From Bacteroidia bacterium (lineage in GTDB: Bacteria > Bacteroidota > Bacteroidia > NS11-12g > UBA955): DNA of 11,584 bases. Location of the stretch: NCBI GenBank assembly GCA_023258655.1, contig JALQWO010000042.1:1-11584 (forward strand), written 5' to 3'. The notes beneath the pieces are model-generated. The model saw nothing but the letters and a program-made list of their open reading frames with translations, did no database searches and was not told where the DNA came from. A program made the position numbers and the translations under genes. This document shows, piece after piece, positions 1-6,051 of the stretch; within the stretch, counting starts at the first letter, position 1; every line of letters starts with the position of its first letter.

Positions 1-518
1 TCCTCCTTGCGGGGCAATTTGATGCGAATGACGAAATTATCGCCGCGATCCAAACGGGCTTTCACCTCATCGGCCGGCAATGTGAGCGAATTCTTCATGC
101 TCATCCGACTCACAGAATCGTAAGCGGGCTGCATTTTACTGGCCTCCAAACGCTTGCGCATTTGCTCCAAATCTTCCTCTGTATCAAAGGCATAATACGC
201 CAATCCCTTGTCAATCAGGCCGTAAGCGTATTGGGCATACATGGGTTTACGCTCGCTCTGACGGTAAGGTGCGTGCGGTCCACCCTGCTCAATTCCCTCG
301 TCGATTTCAATGCCCACCCACTTCAAACTCTCCATGATGTATTGCTCCGCTCCAGGCACAAACCGATTTTGGTCGGTATCCTCGATGCGCAAAATCATGG
401 TGCCGCCATGCTTGCGGGCCAACAGATAATTATACAATGCCGTACGAACACCACCGATGTGGAGTGGGCCGGTGGGACTGGGGGCAAAACGAACGCGAAC
501 GGGTCTCTCGGTACTCAT
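1..518 (-). CDS. gltX: glutamyl-tRNA synthetase, N-terminal part (runs off the left edge)
   Basis: Cytoplasmic class I aminoacyl-tRNA synthetase that charges tRNA-Glu with glutamate. Reading the minus strand from the ATG at 518 gives 172 residues before the window ends, roughly the first third of the usual 480-510 residue enzyme. The start MSTERPVRVRFAPSPTGPLH leads straight into the class I HIGH signature (HIGG, residues 20-23) of the Rossmann catalytic domain. RIEDTD (44-49) and the YRQSER segment (85-90) are also typical of GluRS. The KMSKS loop and anticodon-binding domain lie outside the window, so it cannot be seen whether the enzyme is discriminating or also charges tRNA-Gln. It is divergent from the yqeY-like gene at 551 with a 32-bp gap. 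The start is fixed by the position of the HIGH motif and by a -7 promoter box 10 bases upstream. The identification is secure. Confidence 0.96.
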   Translation of the reverse strand, partial: MSTERPVRVRFAPSPTGPLHIGGVRTALYNYLLARKHGGTMILRIEDTDQNRFVPGAEQYIMESLKWVGIEIDEGIEQGGPHAPYRQSERKPMYAQYAYGLIDKGLAYYAFDTEEDLEQMRKRLEASKMQPAYDSVSRMSMKNSLTLPADEVKARLDRGDNFVIRIKLPRKE

Positions 519-528
519 AAAATCAGTG

Positions 529-536
529 CAAAGTTA
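529..536 (-). promoter_or_regulatory. promoter -7 element for gltX
   Basis: Read on the minus strand the bases are TAACTTTG, a perfect match to the Bacteroidota -7 consensus TAnnTTTG. Ten bases separate it from the gltX ATG, so the predicted transcript would have a leader of only about 4-6 nucleotides. No convincing TTG -33 element is seen at the usual spacing. It sits back to back with the -7 element of the opposite gene. Confidence 0.55.
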
Positions 537-538
537 AC

Positions 539-546
539 TATCTTTG
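539..546 (+). promoter_or_regulatory. promoter -7 element for the yqeY-like gene
   Basis: TATCTTTG matches TAnnTTTG perfectly and ends only 4 bases before the ATG at 551. Transcription would be expected to begin at or almost at the start codon. No -33 TTG is seen at 17-23 bp. Together with the minus-strand box at 529-536 it forms an inverted repeat (GCAAAG at 528-533, CTTTGC at 542-547) with an 8-base centre. Confidence 0.5.
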
Positions 547-550
547 CGGT

Positions 551-997
551 ATGTCTTTGATTGAACAAGTAAATGCGGGTATCATGGCTGCAATGAAGGC
601 CAAGGAACAAGATCGGTTGCGTGCTTTACGGGGTATAAAAAGTGCTTTTTTGCTCCTTCAAACCGCCGAAGGGGTGAGTGAGGTAACCGACGATATGTGC
701 ATCAAAGCCTTGCAAAAAATGGCCAAGCAGCGCAAAGACAGCCTCGATATTTATGTGCAACAAGGTAGGGAAGACTTGGCTGTCATCGAACGTGCGGAAC
801 TCGCGGTCATCGAAGAATTTTTGCCTGCCCAAATGAGCGCCGAGGACATCGAAGCCCAAGTGAAAGCCATCATCGCCGAAGCGGGTGCCAGTGGCATGAA
901 AGATTTGGGCAAAGTGATGCCTGTTGCCATGAAAGCCATGGGCGCAGTAGCCGATGGAAAAATCATCAGCGAAACCGTAAAACGATTGTTATCGTAA
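551..997 (+). CDS. GatB/YqeY domain-containing protein
   Basis: A 148-residue cytoplasmic protein that is essentially a stand-alone YqeY/GatB tail domain. It starts MSLIEQVNAGIMAAMKAKEQ, followed by a mostly helical body with LRALRGIKSAF (about 23-33), ELAVIEEFLPAQMS (84-97) and a C-terminal GMKDLGKVMPVAMKAM segment (114-129), all characteristic of the family. The length is typical. In GatB the equivalent region helps the tRNA-dependent amidotransferase hold tRNA; the role of free-standing YqeY proteins is not established, so no reaction is assigned. It is divergent from gltX and ends 14 bp from the convergent flavin-reductase-like gene, with no hairpin in that gap. The ATG at 551 is preferred because family members begin with this same helix, although the promoter box then almost touches the start codon. 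Confidence 0.93.
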   Translation: MSLIEQVNAGIMAAMKAKEQDRLRALRGIKSAFLLLQTAEGVSEVTDDMCIKALQKMAKQRKDSLDIYVQQGREDLAVIERAELAVIEEFLPAQMSAEDIEAQVKAIIAEAGASGMKDLGKVMPVAMKAMGAVADGKIISETVKRLLS

Positions 998-1011
998 GGT
1001 CAAAGCCGCCC

Positions 1012-1935
1012 TTACAGCATCAACAGAGCGGCAGCCTCGCAGACCAACTTCGCCGACAGTAACTTCTTTGCAGCCTCCTCCCGGTTGTGCCATTGATCCA
1101 AAGAAAGGTTTTCAAAACCCTGATCGCTTAACCAAGCCAATGCTTGGGTGTAATCCGTTTGCGTGGGTTCCACAGGCAGGGCCGACAACTGTCCAAGCTC
1201 ATTGCCTGTAAGTACTTTGCTCATACGAACCGCCTCAGGCAATCGATCGTAGCCAAGGGTCGGTTGCATCGGTTGCGACAGTTCAAACATACTGCCAACA
1301 CCTGGCAAGCAATACCATGCACCCCCCATTCTGCCCACCAAATTCATTTTGAAGGGATCTAACTTACCATCCGCCCCAAGTACCTCTTTGTTGATGTGCA
1401 TTTTTAGTACCTGAGCCATGATCAGTTTGCCCGATCCGCCACCTTCACCAAACTCCTTGATTTCGATGACCTTGCACTCCAATTGCACTGGCGACTCACC
1501 CACGCGCATCGGTTTCACCAAATCCGAAGGCACCGCCGTGAATCCCGCCTTCTCAAATTCACTCACACCATGTTCCCAAGGAGCCGCCGCCACATTCATC
1601 TGCTGAACCATGGCGTAGCTCACCACATTGACCACCACCTCAGGAACAGCTTTGGCATTCAAATAAGTTTGCTTCGGGGTTCCGTCCCTTCCACTATTGT
1701 TCGGTGAAAATACCACCACCGGCGGATTGGCACTCACCACATTGAAAAAACTGAACGGGGCCAAGTTCAACTGCCCCTTTGCATCAATGGTGCTGGCAAA
1801 ACAGATGGGTCTGGGACTTACGCTGCCCAACAAAAACTGGTGCAACTGCGGCAATGGCGTATTGCTGGGATCAATTTCCAAATATTGCTGTAAATCCATG
1901 GTCTTGTGTATCATCGAGTGCTGTTTCAGAATCAC
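1012..1935 (-). CDS. flavin reductase-like, FMN-binding split-barrel protein
   Basis: Predicted cytoplasmic flavoprotein of the flavin-reductase-like superfamily, which binds FMN and often reduces flavin with NAD(P)H; the actual substrate cannot be read from sequence. With the longest start it has 307 residues. The FMN-binding core runs from about 35 to 210: GSVSPRPICFASTID (37-51), NLAPFSFFNVVSANPPVVVF (57-76), GESPVQLECKV (146-156) and VGRMGGAWYC (200-209). A C-terminal extension of about 95 residues follows that I do not recognise as a separate domain. The longest reading uses GTG at 1935, overlapping the ribBA stop in the form GTGA. ATGs at 1914 and 1899 are alternatives; the one at 1899 (MDLQQYLEIDP) gives an N-terminus closer to the family norm. 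The gene lies directly downstream of ribBA and is probably co-transcribed, tying it to flavin metabolism. Confidence 0.88.
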   Translation of the reverse strand: MILKQHSMIHKTMDLQQYLEIDPSNTPLPQLHQFLLGSVSPRPICFASTIDAKGQLNLAPFSFFNVVSANPPVVVFSPNNSGRDGTPKQTYLNAKAVPEVVVNVVSYAMVQQMNVAAAPWEHGVSEFEKAGFTAVPSDLVKPMRVGESPVQLECKVIEIKEFGEGGGSGKLIMAQVLKMHINKEVLGADGKLDPFKMNLVGRMGGAWYCLPGVGSMFELSQPMQPTLGYDRLPEAVRMSKVLTGNELGQLSALPVEPTQTDYTQALAWLSDQGFENLSLDQWHNREEAAKKLLSAKLVCEAAALLML

Positions 1936-3167
1936 AATGCGTGACCCATTTTGATTTTCTTGGTATCCAAATACTTGGCGTTGTGGGGGTTGGGCTCAAT
2001 CTGCAAAGGCACGTTGTCTACAATCTCCAAACCATACCCAATCAAACCTGTGCGTTTCTTGGGGTTATTGCTAATCAATCGCATCTTCTTCACGCCCAAA
2101 TCCCGCAGAATTTGCGCCCCAACACCATAATCACGCTCGTCCATGTTGAAACCCAACTTCAAATTGGCCTCCACCGTATCATAGCCCTGCTCTTGCAGCT
2201 TGTAAGCTTTCAATTTGTTCAATAGTCCGATGCCCCGACCTTCTTGGTTCATGTATACGATGACGCCCCTGCCTTCGGTTTCAATCAATTGCATGGCCTT
2301 GTGTAGCTGCTCGCCACAATCACACCGACAACTACCAAATATGTCTCCCGTCAAACAACTGCTGTGCACACGAACCATCACGGCATCATCGGCAGACCAT
2401 TCACCTTTGATCAATGCCAAATGTTCCTGTCCACTGTCTTTTTGCCTAAAAGCTACCAAGTCAAAATCTCCCCAATGGGTGGGCATTTGTACGGATATCT
2501 CCCGCTGAATCAGCGATTCGTGCTTCAAGCGATAGGCAATCAAGTCTTCAATTGAGATGATTTTCAAGTTTAATTCCTTGGCGATTTCCACCAAGTCTGG
2601 CAGTCGCGCCATCTCTCCATCCTCCTTCAGAATCTCAACGATGCAACCCGCAGGCTCAAACCCCGCCATCACGGCCAAATCTACGGCCGCTTCGGTATGT
2701 CCCGCCCTGCGCAATACCCCGCCACTTTTTGCAACCAAAGGAAAAATATGTCCCGGCTTGCCCAACTCGCTGGCCTGAATATTGGGATCTATCAACGCTT
2801 GAATGGTTTTGCTGCGATCCGAGGCACTGATTCCCGTAGTGCATCCATGTCCCAACAAATCCACACTCACCGTGAATGCAGTTTCATGGGTAGCCGTGTT
2901 TTTGTTCACCATCATCTCAATCCCCAAAGCCTGACAACGCTCTTCTAGCATGGGTACACAAATCAGCCCCCGACCCTTGGTGGCCATGAAATTCACCAAC
3001 TCGGGCGTCATGTTTCGAGCAGCTGTAAGAAAATCACCCTCGTTTTCACGGTTTTCATCGTCCACGACAATCACTACACGACCTGCCTTGATTTCCGCAA
3101 TGGCTTCTTCTATGGTGTTCAGTTGGAACGAGGCCATCGCAGGGGTACTTTCATTAGAATTCAACAT
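1932..3167 (-). CDS. ribBA: bifunctional 3,4-dihydroxy-2-butanone-4-phosphate synthase / GTP cyclohydrolase II
   Basis: Supplies both precursors of riboflavin: the RibB half turns ribulose 5-phosphate into dihydroxybutanone phosphate plus formate, and the RibA half opens GTP to the pyrimidine intermediate. The protein has 411 residues, the usual size. The RibB domain (about 12-210) shows the acidic metal/substrate loop DDENRENEGDF (36-46) and RRAGHTEA (153-160). The RibA domain (about 215-405) shows VHSSCLTGDIFGSCRCDCG, with zinc ligands predicted as Cys271, Cys282 and Cys284, then YMNQEGRGIGL (305-315) and SNNPKKRTGL (366-375). Both active sites look intact. A second in-frame ATG at 3137 (residue 11, MASFQLNTIEEAI) may be the real start, because the promoter -7 box lies only 7 bases before the ATG at 3167. 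First gene of a probable two-gene operon with the flavin-reductase-like gene. Confidence 0.96.
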   Translation of the reverse strand: MLNSNESTPAMASFQLNTIEEAIAEIKAGRVVIVVDDENRENEGDFLTAARNMTPELVNFMATKGRGLICVPMLEERCQALGIEMMVNKNTATHETAFTVSVDLLGHGCTTGISASDRSKTIQALIDPNIQASELGKPGHIFPLVAKSGGVLRRAGHTEAAVDLAVMAGFEPAGCIVEILKEDGEMARLPDLVEIAKELNLKIISIEDLIAYRLKHESLIQREISVQMPTHWGDFDLVAFRQKDSGQEHLALIKGEWSADDAVMVRVHSSCLTGDIFGSCRCDCGEQLHKAMQLIETEGRGVIVYMNQEGRGIGLLNKLKAYKLQEQGYDTVEANLKLGFNMDERDYGVGAQILRDLGVKKMRLISNNPKKRTGLIGYGLEIVDNVPLQIEPNPHNAKYLDTKKIKMGHAL

Positions 3168-3174
3168 GCTTTTA

Positions 3175-3206
3175 CAAATTTATGGCGGAATGCCTCCTAA
3201 AAACAA
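3175..3206 (-). promoter_or_regulatory. promoter for ribBA
   Basis: On the minus strand TTG (3206-3204) is followed after 21 bases by TAAATTTG (3182-3175), fitting the Bacteroidota pattern TTG-N17-23-TAnnTTTG. The predicted start of transcription falls near 3168-3171, immediately before the ATG at 3167. The message would be almost leaderless if that ATG is used, or would carry a leader of about 30 nucleotides if the ATG at 3137 is used. No room exists here for an FMN riboswitch. Confidence 0.55.
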
Positions 3207-3228
3207 TTAGAATCCATGAATGTTGTTT

Positions 3229-3236
3229 TAATATTG
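3229..3236 (+). promoter_or_regulatory. weak candidate -7 element for the GreA/B-like gene
   Basis: TAATATTG differs from TAnnTTTG at one position and lies 11 bases before the ATG at 3248. No TTG is present at the expected distance upstream (TTA at 3207-3209 is the nearest). It is listed because the spacing to the start resembles that of the other genes in the window, but it could be chance in AT-rich sequence. Confidence 0.25.
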
Positions 3237-3247
3237 ACATAACAATC

Positions 3248-3709
3248 ATGCTTCCCGAGAAGACCGATATCAAATCGCTGTGTTTGGATCACGTTGACAA
3301 GCTCATCGCTGAGTATGAGGGAAGTATTGCGGAATTGCAAAAGGGCATGTTTGAAGAGACGAAAAGTTCTGCCGGCGACAAATACGAAACCTCACGGACA
3401 CAGTTCCAGCGTGAAATTGAGCGATTAAAAACCCAAATTGCCCAAGTACATACCACCAAAGCAGTATTACTCAACCTCACCATGAGTAAGTCTATCACCG
3501 TGGGTGAAGGTTCCTTGTTACATGTGAGTTTGGGCGCCAATCAAATGACCCTCTACATTTCAGCGGCCCTTGGAAACTTGAAATACAACAACCAATCGGT
3601 TCAAGCGATTAGCATTCAATCACCGTTGGGCACCGCTTTGCGCGGCCACAAAGAAGGCGATGTCATCGCGTTCAATCAAAAAAAGTACAAAATTGAGGCT
3701 TTGGCCTAG
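3248..3709 (+). CDS. GreA/GreB-like transcription elongation factor family protein
   Basis: A 153-residue protein built like GreA/GreB: an N-terminal predicted coiled coil (about 12-75) and a C-terminal FKBP-like domain (about 80-153) with the family signature SPLGTALRGHKEGD (125-138). At the turn of the coiled coil, SSAGDKYETS (40-49) aligns by eye with the GDLSEN tip of GreA, whose acidic residues enter the RNA polymerase secondary channel; Asp44 and Glu47 occupy those positions. Proteins of this type are common in Bacteroidota and are often labelled 3-oxoacyl-ACP synthase in databases, for which nothing here gives support. The reading frame is open back to an ATG at 3182, but the start at 3248 (MLPEKTDIKS) fits the family; the extra 22 residues would overlap the ribBA promoter. 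It is divergent from ribBA. RNA polymerase binding is inferred, not shown. Confidence 0.82.
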   Translation: MLPEKTDIKSLCLDHVDKLIAEYEGSIAELQKGMFEETKSSAGDKYETSRTQFQREIERLKTQIAQVHTTKAVLLNLTMSKSITVGEGSLLHVSLGANQMTLYISAALGNLKYNNQSVQAISIQSPLGTALRGHKEGDVIAFNQKKYKIEALA

Positions 3710-3888
3710 GAGATCTCTGTCCCATAGTCAAAGTTCCCTAACCGATAAGTGTTTCAGGCATATGTTTCCGTCGGAACATTCCAGCAACTCTTGGCGGCTA
3801 TCGATTACATATCGCCATTACATTTTGAGAAAACAGCTTACGACACCCGCTTACGACTCGCGCTAAAGACTTGAGCAAAGACACCTGC
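3710..3888. other. 179-bp gene-free gap between convergent genes
   Basis: No convincing coding sequence. It contains an imperfect inverted repeat at 3762-3779 (ATGTTTCCG / CGGAACAT, one bulged T), which could form a small hairpin but has no T-run on either side, so it is at best a weak bidirectional terminator. A 9-bp direct repeat, GCTTACGAC, occurs at 3836-3844 and 3849-3857. A 34-codon ORF (3762-3866) shows no start signals or recognisable protein and is not called. Confidence 0.5.
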
Positions 3889-5934
3889 TCACGATTCCAG
3901 CATTTCACGCAACACAGCTTCTACCTTGTCTGCGTTTGGTAGCATGATGGCTTCCATCGAAGCATTCAGAGGAACCGCTGGCACATCAGCACTTCCCATG
4001 GTTCTGATGGGGGCGTCCAAGTATTGAAAACAGGCTTGCGAAATTCTCCCCGCCAAGGCTTCTGCGAAGCTATTACGCAATGTTTCCTCTGTCAGTACCA
4101 ATAGCTTGCCATGTCTTTTTGTAATCGCGATCACTGCTTCCTCGTCATAGGGTGATAGGGTTCGCAAATCAAGTACCTCCACCTGTCCGGGCAGCGCTTT
4201 CGCTGCATTCATCGCCCAATAAACCCCCATGCCATAGGTAACAACACCCACAGATTCTCCCGCATCTACGCAGGCCTCAGAAGCATCCAAAGCCACGCGT
4301 GCTTTTCCAAAAGGCACCACATACGCCTCATCGGGTTCCGGCGTTTTGGCCTGTTCGGTCCCGGGTACTTTGCTCCAATACAGCCCTTTGTGTTCAAACA
4401 TCACCACGGGATTGGGATCGTAGTAAGCCGATTTCATCAGCCCCTTCATATCCGCTGCATTGCTGGGATAGGCGATTTTAATGCCCTTGATGGGTAATAT
4501 GGAACTTTCCACCGTTCCACTGTGATATGGTCCACCGCCTCCATAAGCGCCTGTGGGTACCCTGATGATACTCGCAACAGGAAATTTTCCCATGCTGAGG
4601 TATGTGCTCTTACTCAACTCCGTCACCAACTGATTTACACCTGGCCAGATATAGTCGGCAAACTGAATCTCTACAATCGGCTTAGCCCCTACAGCACTCA
4701 TTCCTGCTGTACTTCCTACGATATAAGCTTCCTGAATGGGGGTGTTAAATACCCGATGTTTACCATATTTGTCGGCCAATGTTGCCGCCTCCCGGAACAC
4801 GCCGCCCAAGCGATGTCCCACATCTTGACCATACAACAGGGCTTCAGGGTGTTTACGCAAAATTTCGTCTACAGCGTGTAATGCGGCATCAACCATAATC
4901 ACGGTCTCAGCACTTTCCGGAGAACGCTCTCCTGATTCTTCCGCGATGGGTGTAGGCGCCAACACGTGGTGCATCAAAGTTTCTGGTGCAGGGTCTGCTG
5001 CTGACTTGGCACGCTCAAAATCGTCAAATACCCTCGCCTCAGCAGCTAAACGCAGGGATTCCAAATGACTTTCGTCTTCGCCCAATGTCAACAACAAATC
5101 CTTCAAACGGGGCAACGGATCCAAGCGCATGTGCTTATCCAAATCGTCCCGATACCACTCACTTCTCACCCCGCTCGTATGGTGGCCCAACAAAGGCACC
5201 TTCACATGCACCAACATGGGCGCACGCTCTTGTCTCACATAGTCAATGGCTTTGGCCATCTCATCGTAGCACTGTACAAAATCGCTACCATTGATCCTTA
5301 CCCTACGCATTCCCTTGAAACCCAATGCATAGTCGAATGCATCCATCGCACGCATTTCATCCCCACTCGCCGAAATCCCCCAGTCGTTGTCCTGAATCAG
5401 GTATAAAATGGGGAGTTTGTGCAAGACCGCCATCTGAAATGCCTCTGCAACTTCCCCCTCGGTAACTGAACCATCGCCCAAAGAACACAACACTATGGGC
5501 AGTTCTGCGCTGGTAATCAACTGCTGACTTTCCAAATATTTGATACCGTGCGCTGCGCCAGTAGCCGGAATGGTCTGCATCCCTGTGGCTGAACTTTGGT
5601 GGGGCATTTTTACGATATCCGGGCGGTTCAAAGAAGGGTGGGAATAATAGGTTCTACCCCCGCTGAACGGATCATCGGCCTTGGCCAACAACTGCAACAT
5701 CAACTCGTACGGCTGCATGCCCATGGCCAACAACATCGACTCATCGCGGTAATATGGATAGGCGTAGTCAATCGTTTTTAAGTGCATGGAGGTGGCAATC
5801 TGTATGGCCTCATGTCCTTTCGACGTACTGTGTACATACTTTGTGATCGGACGGTTTTCCTCGTAGATGCTTGCCATCGCCCGGGCTGTACAAATCAAAT
5901 CCCAAGCCCGCAGCAGTGTTTCCTTGCCTACCAT
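3889..5934 (-). CDS. 2-oxoacid dehydrogenase E1, fused alpha and beta subunits (branched-chain type)
   Basis: Thiamine-diphosphate-dependent E1 that decarboxylates a 2-oxoacid and passes the acyl group to the lipoyl arm of an E2 partner. Its 681 residues join the usually separate subunits. The alpha part (about 1-320) carries the ThDP/Mg motif GDGSVTEGE (153-161) ending in QDNDW (181-185), and HHTSGVRSEWYRDD (251-264), the phosphorylation-loop region. A charged, proline-containing linker (about 311-343) follows. The beta part (about 344-681) has RVFNTPIQEAYIVGSTAGMS (394-413), with Glu402 at the catalytic glutamate position, and VEIQFADYIWPG (421-432). The QFADYI segment resembles branched-chain E1 beta more than pyruvate E1 beta, so isoleucine/leucine/valine-derived oxoacids are the likelier substrates; pyruvate cannot be excluded. 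Fused E1s of this kind are frequent in Bacteroidota. No E2 or E3 gene is present in the window. It is divergent from the receptor gene at 6052. Confidence 0.92.
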   Translation of the reverse strand: MVGKETLLRAWDLICTARAMASIYEENRPITKYVHSTSKGHEAIQIATSMHLKTIDYAYPYYRDESMLLAMGMQPYELMLQLLAKADDPFSGGRTYYSHPSLNRPDIVKMPHQSSATGMQTIPATGAAHGIKYLESQQLITSAELPIVLCSLGDGSVTEGEVAEAFQMAVLHKLPILYLIQDNDWGISASGDEMRAMDAFDYALGFKGMRRVRINGSDFVQCYDEMAKAIDYVRQERAPMLVHVKVPLLGHHTSGVRSEWYRDDLDKHMRLDPLPRLKDLLLTLGEDESHLESLRLAAEARVFDDFERAKSAADPAPETLMHHVLAPTPIAEESGERSPESAETVIMVDAALHAVDEILRKHPEALLYGQDVGHRLGGVFREAATLADKYGKHRVFNTPIQEAYIVGSTAGMSAVGAKPIVEIQFADYIWPGVNQLVTELSKSTYLSMGKFPVASIIRVPTGAYGGGGPYHSGTVESSILPIKGIKIAYPSNAADMKGLMKSAYYDPNPVVMFEHKGLYWSKVPGTEQAKTPEPDEAYVVPFGKARVALDASEACVDAGESVGVVTYGMGVYWAMNAAKALPGQVEVLDLRTLSPYDEEAVIAITKRHGKLLVLTEETLRNSFAEALAGRISQACFQYLDAPIRTMGSADVPAVPLNASMEAIMLPNADKVEAVLREMLES

Positions 5935-5944
5935 AATTGAAGTG

Positions 5945-5952
5945 CAAGTTTA
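5945..5952 (-). promoter_or_regulatory. candidate -7 element for the E1 gene
   Basis: On the minus strand TAAACTTG differs from TAnnTTTG at one position and ends 10 bases before the ATG at 5934. The segment following it (TTGCACT, then an AT-rich stretch to the ATG) closely resembles the gltX promoter region, which supports a real site. No -33 TTG at the usual spacing. Confidence 0.4.
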
Positions 5953-6051
5953 CGGAAAAATCGCGGCTCCTTGCGGGTGGTTTCTTTCAATTTGTCGATA
6001 CAATTTCAATTCTTTCCTATCTTGCAACCCATTGACATCCATTCATTGCCT

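Noticed and set aside
162..560. 132-codon plus-strand ORF across the gltX N-terminus
   Set aside because: Antisense to a clear glutamyl-tRNA synthetase; its product has no recognisable features.
1779..2225. 148-codon plus-strand ORF over the ribBA/flavin-reductase junction
   Set aside because: Antisense to two well-identified genes.
3182..3247. N-terminal extension of the GreA/B-like protein
   Set aside because: It overlaps the divergent ribBA promoter and its residues do not fit the family start; ATG 3248 gives the normal length.
3168..3247. FMN riboswitch upstream of ribBA
   Set aside because: Only 80 bp separate the divergent starts and the predicted transcript begins within a few bases of the ATG, leaving no room for an aptamer.
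3762..3866. 34-codon ORF in the gap between the GreA/B-like and E1 genes
   Set aside because: No promoter box next to its start, no recognisable protein features, and its ATG lies in an imperfect hairpin.
5971..6051. N-terminal extension of the receptor from an upstream ATG
   Set aside because: The ATG at 6052 begins a normal signal peptide; the extension would place 27 residues in front of it and overlap the likely promoter.
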